Source of the DNA: Ottowia beijingensis
Lineage (GTDB): Bacteria > Pseudomonadota > Gammaproteobacteria > Burkholderiales > Burkholderiaceae_C
DNA length: 64,000 bases
Reading direction: 5' to 3'
Assembly (NCBI RefSeq): GCF_013423955.1
Contig: NZ_JACCKX010000001.1
Span: forward strand, 1,240,001 to 1,304,000
This document shows, one piece after another, positions 8,652 through 17,381 of the stretch. Position numbers and translations under genes: made by a program. Position 1 is the first letter of the stretch, and every line of letters starts with the position of its first letter. The notes beneath the pieces were generated by a model. That model did no database searches. It saw only the letters and a list, made by a program, of their open reading frames with translations, and was not told the DNA's origin.

Positions 8652-9113
8652 ATGTCGCACCTCTCCAACTCCGTCACCACCCACCTGCGCGCGCCGAACA
8701 CGGCGCCGGTCGATGCACCCGAGGCCCAGGTGCCGGCCGATCATGAACTGGTACTCAAGGTGATTCCGCTGCCGGGCGATGCGAATGCCAACGGCGACAT
8801 CTTCGGCGGCTGGGTGATGGCGCAGGTGGATCTGGCCGGCTCGGTGCTGCCGGCGCGCTATGCGCAGGGGCGCATGGCCACGGTGGCGGTGAACCAGTTC
8901 ATCTTCAGGGCGCCGGTGCGCGTGGGCGACATCCTGTCGTTCTACGCCAAGATGGAGCGCATCGGCCGCACCTCGATGACGGTGAACGTGGGCGTGTACG
9001 CCGAGCGCTTCAACAACCAGGGGCGCTACATCAAGGTGACCGAGGCGCAGCTGACCTACGTCGCCATCGACGACGAGGGCAAGCCGCGGCCGGTGCCGCG
9101 CACGGACGACTGA
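8652..9113 (+). CDS. acyl-CoA thioesterase, YciA/hotdog family
   Basis: The 153-residue protein belongs to the single-hotdog YciA-type acyl-CoA thioesterases, which hydrolyse a range of acyl-CoAs in the cytosol and form hexamers. The catalytic loop NANGDIFGGWVMAQVD holds the conserved Asp and the central helix. VNQFIFRAPVRVGDILSFYA and TEAQLTYVAID are also family features. The N-terminus is about 20 residues longer than in enteric YciA. The ATG at 8652 lies immediately after a family B repeat and no strong ribosome site is visible. The gene is alone and faces a repeat-filled 550-base gap. Confidence 0.9.
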   Translation: MSHLSNSVTTHLRAPNTAPVDAPEAQVPADHELVLKVIPLPGDANANGDIFGGWVMAQVDLAGSVLPARYAQGRMATVAVNQFIFRAPVRVGDILSFYAKMERIGRTSMTVNVGVYAERFNNQGRYIKVTEAQLTYVAIDDEGKPRPVPRTDD

Positions 9114-9130
9114 TATCTCTCAGGCAGCGT

Positions 9131-9206
9131 TGTGGGAGCGGGCTTGCCCGCGATGAGGCGCCTCGTCGCCACCAACGCTTGATCGCGGGCAAGCCCGCTC
9201 CCACAC
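9131..9206. repeat. family C (Pseudomonas-type REP) inverted pair
   Basis: GTGGGAGCGGGCTTGCCCGC at 9132 and its inverse at 9182-9204 flank a 27-base spacer, giving a hairpin with an arm of about 23 bases. The core is the same as the well-known extragenic palindrome of Pseudomonas. It lies 18 bases downstream of the thioesterase stop. Confidence 0.85.
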
Positions 9207-9350
9207 AGCGGATGCGATCCGCGCCTCATCGGAGACTTCTGGATGGTCAAGCTTTTCTGAAAGCAAATTCGCATGTGGGCGCTGTGGCACCTTGCCACGG
9301 AAGCTGGAAGGCCGCCGCACTGGGGGACCTTCCAGATTTTTTGATGGTCA

Positions 9351-9398
9351 AAAAGTCTTTGGCGCCCAATTAACGGGCGCAAGCAGCTATTTTCTTAT
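9351..9398. repeat. family A dispersed repeat
   Basis: Read on the minus strand: AAAATAGCTGCTTGCGCCC, a short AT spacer and GGGCGCCAAAGAC. It lies in the gap between the thioesterase and crotonase 3' ends, a convergent region with no genes. Confidence 0.65.
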
Positions 9399-9471
9399 GA
9401 GTGCCATGTGGCTCCAAATGGCTATCGCTTGTTTTCAGCCGTCAAGCCCATGGTGAAGCGCGGCTGCGCTG

Positions 9472-9692
9472 CTGACGCAGCGGCCGATTTCAGCACTTGC
9501 TGAAATCGGGCTTGCGCTTTATCGAAAGCTGCTGCGCGCCGCACTGCGGCTCCGTTGCTGACGCAACGGCCGATTTCAGCACTTGCTGAAATCGGGCTTG
9601 CGCTTTATCGAAAGCTGCTGCGCGCCGCACTGCGGCTCCGTTGCTGACGCAACGGCCGATTTCAGCACTTGCTGAAATCGGGCTTGCGCTTT
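9472..9692. repeat. 86-bp tandem repeat duplicating the 3' end of the crotonase gene
   Basis: The unit beginning CGGCCGATTTCAGCACTTGC starts at 9481, 9567 and 9653, an exact 86-base period. Each unit carries the perfect palindrome GATTTCAGCA-CT-TGCTGAAATC. The third unit is the true end of the crotonase gene (codons KRKPDFSKC plus stop); the first two are downstream copies that preserve those codons. Two full units and a part of the third are nearly identical, so the array is recent. Confidence 0.9.
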
Positions 9693-10426
9693 TCCATGAA
9701 GGCGGTCATGGCTTCGCGGGCGGCGGGTTCGCCCAGCATGCGGGCAAAGTGCGCGCCTTCCTGGTCCATGCGGTGCAGGATTTCGCCCAGGTAGCCGCCC
9801 TTCATCAGCGCCTTGGTGGTGATCAGGCTGGGCAGGGGCTTGGCGGCCAGCTTGCGGGCCTGTTGCTGTGCGTAGGCGTTCGCCTCGGTGGGCGGCAGCA
9901 CGCGGTTGACCAGGCCGACTTCGAGCGCCGCCTCGGCCATGAAGGGTTCGCCCAGCAGCAGCGCCTCGGCCGCACGGTGGTGGCCGAACATGCGCGGCGC
10001 CAGCAGGCTGCTGGCCGCCTCGGGCACCAGGCCGAGATTGACGAAGGGCATCGAAAACGCCGCGTTGTCGCCGGCATACACCAGGTCGCAGTGGAACAGC
10101 ATGGTGGTGCCGATGCCCACCGCCGGGCCGCACACGGCGGCGATCAGCGGCTTGGGAAAGGCGGCGATGCCGCGCAGGAAGCGGAACACCGGCGAATCGT
10201 CGCCCGCCGGCTTGTTCTTGAGGAAGTCCTCGATGTCGTTGCCGGCCGAGAACACCGTCTCGTGTCCCTGGATGACGACCACGCGCGTGGCCGCGTCGTC
10301 GGTCGCCTGCGCAATGGCGGTGGCCAGCGCGTCGTACATGGCGACGTTGATGGAGTTCTTGCGCTCCACGCGGTTGAAGGTGAGCGTGAGGACGCCGGCG
10401 TCTTGGTGTTGGAGGATTTCGGACAT
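9662..10426 (-). CDS. enoyl-CoA hydratase/isomerase (crotonase family)
   Basis: The 254-residue protein is a crotonase-fold enzyme acting on acyl-CoA thioesters, probably hydrating 2-enoyl-CoA or isomerising double bonds. Oxyanion-hole segments are VFSAGNDIEDF and CGPAVGIGTTMLFHCD, followed by NLGLVPEAASSLLAPRMFG with the usual glutamate. The ATG at 10426 starts the family-typical SEILQHQDAGVLTLTFNR; the ribosome site is weak. The last nine codons lie within the 86-bp tandem array. It is downstream of a thioesterase gene on the same strand, with an inverted-repeat element between them, which suggests a shared role in acyl-CoA turnover. Confidence 0.92.
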   Translation of the reverse strand: MSEILQHQDAGVLTLTFNRVERKNSINVAMYDALATAIAQATDDAATRVVVIQGHETVFSAGNDIEDFLKNKPAGDDSPVFRFLRGIAAFPKPLIAAVCGPAVGIGTTMLFHCDLVYAGDNAAFSMPFVNLGLVPEAASSLLAPRMFGHHRAAEALLLGEPFMAEAALEVGLVNRVLPPTEANAYAQQQARKLAAKPLPSLITTKALMKGGYLGEILHRMDQEGAHFARMLGEPAAREAMTAFMEKRKPDFSKC

Positions 10427-10466
10427 GGTTCTTGGTGGGTGTTGGGTGAGGATGCGTTTCAAACAG

Positions 10467-10625
10467 CCGGACGCAGAGGACGCAGAGGTTTCGCAGAGGA
10501 CGCAGAAAAGAAATACCAAACAAGGCTCTGAACGTTTCCCGAGGCGCCGGCCCGCTGCGATGCAAAACAAAGTATTTCTGTCGTCTTTTGCGTCCTCTGC
10601 GAAACCTCTGCGTCCTCTGCGTCCG
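10467..10625. repeat. 159-bp element with 42-44-bp terminal inverted repeats
   Basis: The left arm 10467-10510 and right arm 10584-10625 are inverted and match except for a two-base gap. The arms are built from the hexamer-like unit GACGCAGAG / CTCTGCGTC repeated three times. The 73-base centre shows no coding sign. The structure is that of a small non-autonomous mobile element or a long palindromic intergenic repeat. It separates the crotonase and thioesterase genes. Confidence 0.8.
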
Positions 10626-10650
10626 GTATTCGGTTTCGGTATTCCGGGCT

Positions 10651-11520
10651 TCACTCCTTGTAATACACGATCTGGTGCGTGGTCGCCAGCAGGTGCCCGG
10701 CCTCGTTCCACAGCTCGGCGCTCTGGTCGAAGTAGCCGTTGAAGAACGACTGCGCACGGGCCTGGCCCAGCAGGTAGCCCTCGCCGGTGGCGGCCAGCTC
10801 GGCGGCGCTGGCGTGGAAGTAGACCGTCATCGACACGGTGCCGATGGGCGTCATGCGCGCGCGGCGGCGCCAGATGCGCGGGAAGAAGGCGTCGGCCAGC
10901 GCCGTCAGGCTCAGAAAGTCGAGCGGGCGCGGCGGGTCGTCGCGCAGCCACAGCTGGGTCAGGCTGTCGGCCTCGGTGCCGTCCCAGTGCTGCGGGATGG
11001 CGCCGGCCACGGGGCGCATGTCGTAGCGGCCGACCCAGCTCACCCGGTCGGTGAAGGGCGCGCGCGGCACGTCGGTGGCCGCGGCGACGGCGGGCATGGG
11101 TGCGTCGACCGCGTTCCAGGTGTCGCGCCGCAGCGCGGTGACGGCGCTGGCGGTGAGCATGACCGCATCGACGCCGTCGGCGCCGGTCTGCGTCATCGTC
11201 ACCGTCCAGTGCTGGGTCGAGCGGTTGGTGCGCGCGGGCCGCGCCTCGACGCGGAAGGGCGCATCGGCCAGCGCGGCCGCAAAGTTGACGGTGAGCGCCA
11301 CCGGCTCGCCCAGCCGCTCGGGGTGGGCCAGCACGGCAGCCAGCGCCTGCGCCGCCGTGACGCCGCCGAACGGCCCCACCATGTTGGCGTAGGCCGGGTG
11401 CGGGCGGCCTTCGAACTGGCGCGCCGATGCGCGGCCGTGCTCGTCCACGCTGGCCACCAGCGCGTCGAGGGCGACGGCTTCGTCGAACGGATGGGTGATG
11501 AGCAGCTTGGGGCGGGTCAT
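10651..11520 (-). CDS. acyl-CoA thioesterase, TesB-like double hotdog
   Basis: The 289-residue protein matches the thioesterase family with two fused hotdog domains. Segments AYANMVGPFGGVTAAQALAA, FAAALADAPFRVEARPARTN and, in the second half, RMTPIGTVSMTVYFHASAAEL and GYFDQSAELWNEAGHLLATT fit that fold, where the second domain carries the catalytic residues. It would free fatty acids from CoA in the cytosol. The ATG at 11520 (MTRPKLLITHPF) fits homologues better than the upstream start at 11544. It is followed on the same strand by a crotonase gene. Confidence 0.85.
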   Translation of the reverse strand: MTRPKLLITHPFDEAVALDALVASVDEHGRASARQFEGRPHPAYANMVGPFGGVTAAQALAAVLAHPERLGEPVALTVNFAAALADAPFRVEARPARTNRSTQHWTVTMTQTGADGVDAVMLTASAVTALRRDTWNAVDAPMPAVAAATDVPRAPFTDRVSWVGRYDMRPVAGAIPQHWDGTEADSLTQLWLRDDPPRPLDFLSLTALADAFFPRIWRRRARMTPIGTVSMTVYFHASAAELAATGEGYLLGQARAQSFFNGYFDQSAELWNEAGHLLATTHQIVYYKE

Positions 11521-11556
11521 GGGCGCGAAGTTAGCACGCGGCACGGCACGCTGTTG

Positions 11557-12443
11557 TCACGCGGGCGCCTGCGCCACGCGCTGCGGCAGCGCACGCAGGG
11601 CCTGCAGCGTGTGGGGCCACAGGTCGGCCTGGTGGCGGCGGTGGAACCAGCCCAGGTGGCCGATGCGCGCCAGGGCATGGTCTTGCGGCGTCACGCGCTC
11701 GATGGCGTGCGGCGCGTTGGCGTACAGCGCCAGCAGGCTTTGCGTGCCGGGCAGGGTCATCATCTCGTCGTCGCTGATCGACAGCGCCAGGATGGGAAAG
11801 CACACCGCCGCGTAGCGCTGGCGCGCGGCCGGCCCCTCGCTGCCGCTGTAGTCGGGGTGCAGGCACCAGCGGCGCCACTGGCGGATCACGCCGGCTGGCA
11901 AGTCGCCCACCGCGCCGATGCGCTTGCCGGGAAGTAGCCGAACAGCGGCGTGAGCACCGGCACCAGGCCGTGCCACATGAACAGCACCCGCCGCCGCAGT
12001 TGCGGCGCGTTCTGGCGCCAGTAGCCGCTGCCGGCGGCCACGGCCAGCAGACCGTCGATGTGGTCGGTGCGCTCGAACAGGCCGGGCAACTGCGCGCCCA
12101 GGCTGTGGCCGATCAGCCGCAGCGGCAGTTCAGGCGCCAGCGCGTGCAGGTACTGCGTGGCGGCTTCGTAATCGGCGCGCCAGTCGTGCAGCGTGGCATC
12201 GACATGGCGCACGCGCCGGTGCTGCAGCAAGGCCAGCGAATCGGCATGGCCGCGGTAGTCGAAGGTGAGCACGCGCACGCCCTGCGTGGCCAGCCAGGCG
12301 GCGAAGTCGGCGTAGTAACGCTGCGGCACGCCCATGGCCGCGCCGATGACGGCCTGCAGCGTGGTGGGCGTGCCGGCTGGTGGCTCGAACACGCGCGCCG
12401 CCACGTGGCCGCCGCGCGGGGTGTGGAGGTGCAGGGTGTTCAT
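11557..12443 (-). CDS. alpha/beta hydrolase, frame broken
   Basis: A cytosolic alpha/beta hydrolase of unknown substrate. FDYRGHADS is the strand-4 region, and the nucleophile elbow is IGHSLGAQ. The reading frame breaks near 11930, where CCCC has become CCC in TACTTCCCGGCAAG. Restoring one base continues YFPGKRIGAVGDLPAGVIRQW to the end, with the catalytic His in ARIGHLGWFH. The repaired product is about 295 residues. The ATG at 12443 starts the family-like MNTLHLHTPRGGHVAARVF. The gene is upstream of the thioesterase on the same strand. No specific function can be given. Confidence 0.82.
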
Positions 12444-12482
12444 CGACGGTGGTGCTCAGTGGCGGGATCGGGCTGCGGGCTG

Positions 12483-12556
12483 TGTGGGAGCGGGCTTGCC
12501 CGCGATGGCGGCTTGTGGCACGGCGATGCGCCGATCGCGGCCAAGGCCGCTCCCAC
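12483..12556. repeat. family C REP inverted pair, two arm types
   Basis: The left arm is GTGGGAGCGGGCTTGCCCGC and the right arm is the inverse of GTGGGAGCGGCCTTGGCCGC. This mixed pair shows that two subtypes of the palindrome combine. It lies upstream of the alpha/beta hydrolase start, in the gap to fadA. Confidence 0.82.
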
Positions 12557-12646
12557 ATGCAAGCATTAAGGAAAAATCAGGGGTATGCGCTCCTTGCGCC
12601 CACTGGACGAGCGCTGTCGGCATGCATGCATGGGAGTATGCGAAAT

Positions 12647-12672
12647 GCCATCCCCAGCGCTCCGGGGATGGC
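12647..12672 (-). terminator. hairpin downstream of fadA
   Basis: A 9-bp perfect stem GCCATCCCC / GGGGATGGC with an 8-base loop lies 14 bases beyond the fadA stop. On the minus strand only ATTTCG follows, so intrinsic termination would be weak; it may instead protect the 3' end of the operon transcript. Confidence 0.5.
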
Positions 12673-12685
12673 AGTGCCCCTGCGC

Positions 12686-13893
12686 TCACACCCGCTCGAA
12701 GATGCCCGCCGCGCCCTGCCCCATGCCCACGCACATGGTGACCATGCCGTATTTCTTGTTGTGGCGGCGCAGCGCGTGAACCACGGTGGCCGAGCGGATG
12801 GCGCCGGTGGCGCCCAGCGGGTGGCCCAGCGCGATGGCGCCGCCCATCGGGTTGACCTTGGCGGGGTCGAGCCCGAGCGTGTTGACCACCGCCAGCGACT
12901 GCGCGGCGAAAGCTTCGTTCAGCTCGTACCAGTCGATCTGGTCGTGCGTCAGGCCGGCGGACTTCAGCGCGGCCGGAATCGCCTCGATGGGGCCAATGCC
13001 CATGATGTGCGGCGGCACGCCACGCGACGCGTAGCTGACGAAACGCGCCAGCGGCGTCAGGCCAAAGCGCTTGACAGCGGCCTCGCTGGCCACGATCAGC
13101 GCACCCGCGCCGTCGCTGGTCTGCGAGCTGTTGCCCGCCGTCACCGAGCCGCGCGCGGCGAACACGGTGCGCAGCCTGGCCAGGCCTTCGAGCGACGTGT
13201 CGGGGCGAGGGCCTTCGTCGATGTCCACGGTGCGTTCGCTCGTCGTGACCTCGGCGGTCTTCAGGTTGACGCTGCGTTCGGTCACGGTGACGGGCGTGAT
13301 CTCGTCCTTGAACTCGCCTTGTTGAATAGCCTTCAGCGCGCGCTGGTGCGATTCGAGGGCGAAGGCGTCCTGCGCCTGGCGCGACACCTTCCACTGCTGC
13401 GCCACCTTCTCGGCCGTCAGGCCCATGCCGTAGGCGATGCCGTAGTCGTCGACGTTGCTGGTGTTCTTGAAGATCTCGGGCGAGAGCGAGGGCGCGTTGC
13501 CCATCATGGGCACCATGCTCATGCTTTCGACACCGGCGGCGACCATGACCTCGGCCTCGCCCACGCGGATGCGGTCGGCCGCCATGGCCACGGCCGACAG
13601 GCCCGAGGCGCAGAAACGGTTGACGGTGATGCCGCCCACGCTCTTGGGGTAGCCCGCCAGCACGTTGGCCACGCGCGCCACGTTCAGGCCCTGCTGGGCC
13701 TCGGGGATGGCGCAGCCGGCGATCACGTCCTCAATGGCGGCCGGGTCGAGGCCGGGGCCTGCTTGAGCACCTCGCGCAGCGCGTGTGCCAGCAGGTCGTC
13801 GGGGCGGGTGTGCTTGAAGTAGCCCCGGTGCGAGCGCCCGATGGGCGTGCGGGTGGCGGCGACGATGTAGGCGTCCTGGATTTGTTTGCTCAT
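12686..13893 (-). CDS. fadA: acetyl-CoA C-acyltransferase (3-ketoacyl-CoA thiolase), frame broken
   Basis: FadA cleaves 3-ketoacyl-CoA with CoA at the end of each beta-oxidation round, working with FadB. Visible motifs are the nucleophile region NRFCASGLSAVAMAA, the NEAFAAQSLAV segment, NPMGGAIALGHPLGATGAI and the final CVGMGQGAAGIFE. One base is missing near 13755 (GGGG run), between VLKQAPG and LDPAAIEDVIAGCAIPEAQQG. Restoring it gives about 402 residues. The ATG at 13893 has CGGAG upstream. It is the last gene of the fad operon and is separated from fadB by a DUF559 cassette whose frame runs into this start codon. Confidence 0.93.
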
Positions 13894-13917
13894 GGCGAAA
13901 CTCCGTGGGTGTTCAAG

Positions 13918-14094
13918 GCCCTCGTGCGGGGTGAGGGTTGGGGTAATGGCGCGGCGGTCGAAGGGCGGGCTTGGGTAGCCCCTTCCCAGCCTTCCCCAGC
14001 GGGGAAGGAGTTCGTGGCAAGCCGCTGTGCAGTCACGGCGTGCCCTTTCGTTTCTCTCTCCCCTCTGGGGGAGGGTTGGGGTGGGGGCCGCGCC
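13918..14094. repeat. family D repeats flanking the DUF559 ORF on the fadA side
   Basis: Two blocks of the type GGGTGAGGGTTGGGGT / CCTTCCCCAGCGGGGAAGG / CTCTGGGGGAGGGTTGGGG lie between the DUF559 domain and fadA. Translated on the minus strand they give the characteristic PTPTLPQRGE-type peptide. The same family forms the 36.6-37.1 kb array. Confidence 0.75.
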
Positions 14095-14445
14095 CGCCAA
14101 TGATTCGAGTCGATCGAGGATGCTCACCAGCACTCCCTCCATATTCACGAACGGCGCATCGGTAGCGACGCGCAGCACCGTGAAGCCTTGCGACCGGAAA
14201 AAGGCATCCCGTCTGTCGTCATACGCTTGCTGGTTCGCATGCTGCGAGCCATCCAGTTCGACGATCAGCCGGGGCGCCAGGCAGGCGAAGTCGGCGACGT
14301 AGCCGCCCAAGGGGTGCTGGCGGCGGAACTTCACACCCAGTTGCTCGCCGCGCAGGCGCGACCACAGCGCGCGCTCGGCGTCGGTCATCGCCCGGCGCAA
14401 TGCCGGCGCGTTTCGACGAGCGGAAAGCGTAGTCTGGTGTTGCAT
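14086..14445 (-). CDS. DUF559 endonuclease-like protein, reading into fadA
   Basis: The 120-residue domain belongs to DUF559, related to the very-short-patch-repair endonuclease fold. Visible features are DAERALWSRLRGEQLGVKFRRQHPLGGYVADFAC, which holds the conserved F-R-R-Q and DF pairs (given here only as landmarks), and LIVELDGSQH with the catalytic-type Glu and Asp. It starts at ATG 14445. There is no stop after the domain: the frame continues through repeat-derived PTPTLPQRGE codons into MSKQIQDAY of FadA. Given the many lost bases here, this fusion may be an artefact. Family D repeats bracket the ORF on both sides, so it looks like an inserted cassette between fadB and fadA. Confidence 0.75.
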
Positions 14446-14449
14446 GTGG

Positions 14450-14492
14450 GGTGGCCCCCATCCCAGCCTTCCCCAGAGGGGAAGGAGCGGGA
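14450..14492. repeat. family D repeat on the fadB side of DUF559
   Basis: GGGTGGCCCCCATCCC followed by CCTTCCCCAGAGGGGAAGG ends eight bases before the fadB stop codon. It matches the blocks on the other side of the DUF559 ORF and thus marks the second border of the cassette. Confidence 0.7.
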
Positions 14493-14500
14493 CGGGCAGA

Positions 14501-16899
14501 TCAGTTACGCACCGGCTTGCCCGTCGCCAGCATCCCCATGATCCGCTCATGCGTCTTGGGATGGCCCAGCAGCGAGGTGAAGGCCTGGCGCTCCAGCGTC
14601 ATCAGGTATTCCTCGCTCACCAGCGTGCCGGGGTCGACGTCGCCGCCAGTCACCACGTGGGCGATCTTCAGCGCGATGTCGAAGTCGTGCTGGCTAATGA
14701 AGCCGCCGTCGCGCATGTTCACCAGCTGGCCGGTAATGGTGGCCTTGCCGTCGCGCCCGGCCACGGGGAACAGGCGCTTGAGCGGCGGGCGGTAGCCGCC
14801 TTCGTACATCGCCCTGGCCTGCTGGATGGCCACGTACAGCAGCTCGTCCTTGTGCGGCACGATGGTGTCGCTCCACAGCAGGTAGCCGAGCTTGCGCGAA
14901 TCCAGCGCGCTCATGCCGACCTTGGCCATGGCGGCGGCCGTGAAGCCTTCGGTCAGAAAGGGCAGCAGGTCCTTGCCGGTGCTGGCCTGCGCGTTCTCGG
15001 CCGCGCGGCGGGCGATGTAGGCCAGGCCGCCGGCGCCCGGCACCAGGCCCACGCCGACTTCGACCAGGCCGATGTAGCTCTCCATGATGGCCACGCGCTT
15101 CGCGCAATGCACCGCCATCTCGCAGCCTCCCCCAGCGCCATGCCGCGGATGGCGGCCACGGTGGGCACGTTGGCGTAGCGCAGGCGCAGCATCAGCTCCT
15201 GCAGTTCCTTTTCCATCGAATCGACCAGGCCCGCGCCGCCGGCCACGTAGCCGGGCAGCATGGCCTGCAGGTCGGCACCGACGCTGAACGGGTCGTCGCC
15301 CGGCCAGACAACTAAGCCCTTGTAGTCGGCCTCGGCCAGGTTGATGGCTTCCATCAGGCCCTCGCCCGCGTCAGGGCTGATGGCGCGCATCTTGGTCTTG
15401 AGCGTGGCGATCACCACCTCGTCGTCCAGCGTCCAGACGCGGATGGCGTCGGTCTCCAGCAGCGTCTTGCCGGCCGTGTCGGGGCGCGGACCGGCCTCGC
15501 CCCGCAGCAGTTCGGGAAACAGCTGGCGCTCATACACCGGCAGCTGGCGGCGCGGCTCGAACTGGCCCGTGGTCGGGTTCCACGAACCCTGCTCGGTGTG
15601 CACGCCGCCGGCCTCGGCCACCGGGCCCTTGAACACCCACTCGGGCAGCGGCTGCTTGCTCAGCGCCTTGCCGGCGTCGATGTCTTCCTGAACCATCTTC
15701 GCCACGTCGAGCCAACCGGCCTCCTGCCACAGCTCGAACGGACCCTGCTTCATGCCGAAGCCCCAGCGCATGGCCTGGTCGACGTCGCGTGCGGTCTCGG
15801 CGATGTCCTTCAGGTGCACGGCGGCGTAGTGGAAGCCGTTGCGCAGGATGGCCCACAGGAACTGGCCCTGCGGGCCTTCGCTGTCACGCAGCAGCCTCAG
15901 GCGCTCGCCCGCGGGCTTGCGCAGCATGCGGCCGTAGACCTCGTTGGCCTTCTCCCCGCTGGGCACGTACTCGCCCTGTTCCAGGTCGAAGCGCAGGATG
16001 TCGCGGCCCTGCTTCTTGTAGAAGCCGGCCTTCGCCTTCTGGCCCAGGTGGCCGGATTCGATCAGCTTCTGCAGCACCGGCGGCGTGCCGAAGCTGCCGT
16101 AGAACGAATCCATTTTCTCGTCCAGGTTGTCCTGCAGCGTCCTGATGACGTGGCCCACGGTGTCCAGGCCCACCACGTCGATGGTGCGGAAGGTGCCGCT
16201 TGAGGCGCGGCCCAGGCGCTTGCCGGTCAGGTCGTCGACGACGTCGAAGGTCAGGCCGTATTTCTCGACCTCCTTCATCGTCGTCAGCATGCCGGCGATG
16301 CCGATGCGGTTGGCGATGAAGTTGGGCGTGTCCTTGGCGCGCACCACGCCCTTGCCGAGCGCGGTGGTGACGAAGGCCTCGAGCTGGTCCAGCACTTCCG
16401 GCCGCGTCGTCGGCGTGGCGATCAGCTCCACCAGCACCATGTAGCGCGGCGGGTTGAAGAAGTGGATGCCGCAGAAGCGCGGACGCAGCGCCTCGGGCAG
16501 GGCTTCGCTCAAGCGGGTGATCGACAAGCCCGAGGTGTTGCTGGCCACGATGGCGTGCTTGGCCACGTGCGGGGCAATCCTGGCGTACAGATCGCTCTTC
16601 CAGTCCATGCGCTCGGCGATGGCCTCGATGATCAGGTCGCAACCCTTCAGCTTCTTCAGGTCGTCGTCGTAGTTGGCGACCTCGATCAGCTCGGCGTCTT
16701 CGGCCACGCCCAGCGGCGCGGGCTTGAGCTTCTTCAGGTTGTCGATGGCCTTGAGCGCGATGGCGTTCTTGGGGCCTTCCTTGGCGGCCAGGTCGAACAG
16801 GATGACCGGCACCTTGCAGTTGACGAGATGGGCGGCGATCTGCGCGCCCATCACGCCGGCGCCGAGCACGGCGACTTTCTTGACGTTGAATCGGGACAT
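14501..16899 (-). CDS. fadB: 3-hydroxyacyl-CoA dehydrogenase/enoyl-CoA hydratase, FadB-like, frame broken
   Basis: This bifunctional enzyme catalyses hydration and NAD-dependent oxidation in beta-oxidation. Domain order is dehydrogenase first: the NAD loop VAVLGAGVMGAQIAAHLV lies near residue 10 and SNTSGLSITRL and GIHFFNPPRYM follow. The enoyl-CoA hydratase domain is C-terminal, with DPFSVGADLQAM and GLVPGAGGLAYIARR. This is the reverse of enteric FadB and is the usual order in Burkholderiales. One base is missing in the CCCCC run near 15130; restoring it yields ALGGGCEMAVHCAKR and about 799 residues. The ATG at 16899 has AAGGAA upstream. Dehydrogenase, DUF2147, fadB and fadA share one strand. 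Confidence 0.94.
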
Positions 16900-16910
16900 G
16901 GTGGATTCCT

Positions 16911-17381
16911 TCACTGGACGCGCGTCCAGGTTTGCGTGCGGCCAAAGGGGCCGATGCTGCCGCGCACTTCGAGTCGTTGGCCGCCGTCGATGGGCGTCAG
17001 GCGCAGGCGGTAGTCGCTGCCCTTCTCGGGGTCGAGCACGCGGCCGCCTTCCCACACGTCCTTGCCTTCGGCCTTCTTCGCGCCACGGATGATTTCGAGG
17101 CCCTCCATGGGCTTGTCCTTGCGGTCGCCTTCGCACTTGTCGCACACGGCGCCGGGCTGGGCATCCTTCTTCAGCACCTTCTCGATGCGGCCGGTAAGCA
17201 CGCCGTTGGCCTCGGTGATGACCACCTGCGCCTTCGGCTCCTTGGTGGCGTCGTCGATGCTGCGCCAGGTGCCCACCGGGGTCATCTGGGCGTGCGCCGC
17301 ACCGCCGAAAACTATCAATACAATAGCTGCCAGCGCTTTATGGTCGGGCGCTGAAGCCCGATTTGGCTTGAAATCCATCAT
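16911..17381 (-). CDS. DUF2147 secreted protein with a repeat-derived signal peptide
   Basis: The mature part (from QMTPVGTWRSIDD) is a DUF2147 domain, a small exported beta-rich family of unknown function with conserved GTW, VVITEANGVLTGRI and the cysteine pair CDKCEGD. The protein is about 156 residues. Its signal peptide, residues 2-30 (KALAAIVLIVFGGAAHA), is encoded by a family A repeat at 17306-17372. The start ATG overlaps the acyl-CoA dehydrogenase stop (17378-17381), so translation is probably coupled. Its place inside a beta-oxidation operon recurs in relatives, but no role is established. Confidence 0.88.
   Translation of the reverse strand: MMDFKPNRASAPDHKALAAIVLIVFGGAAHAQMTPVGTWRSIDDATKEPKAQVVITEANGVLTGRIEKVLKKDAQPGAVCDKCEGDRKDKPMEGLEIIRGAKKAEGKDVWEGGRVLDPEKGSDYRLRLTPIDGGQRLEVRGSIGPFGRTQTWTRVQ
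17306..17372. repeat. family A repeat forming the DUF2147 signal sequence
   Basis: The plus strand reads AATACAATAGCTGCCAGCGC, then TTTATGGTCGGGCGCTGAAG and CCCGATTTGGCTTG. Both halves of the family A element are complete. On the minus strand it encodes the start region and hydrophobic core of the DUF2147 leader. Confidence 0.8.

Noticed and set aside
7167-9113. 648-residue open frame opposite the exporter, running into the thioesterase
   Set aside because: It is an antisense frame kept open by G+C-rich codon bias; only the last 153 codons (from 8652) show family features.
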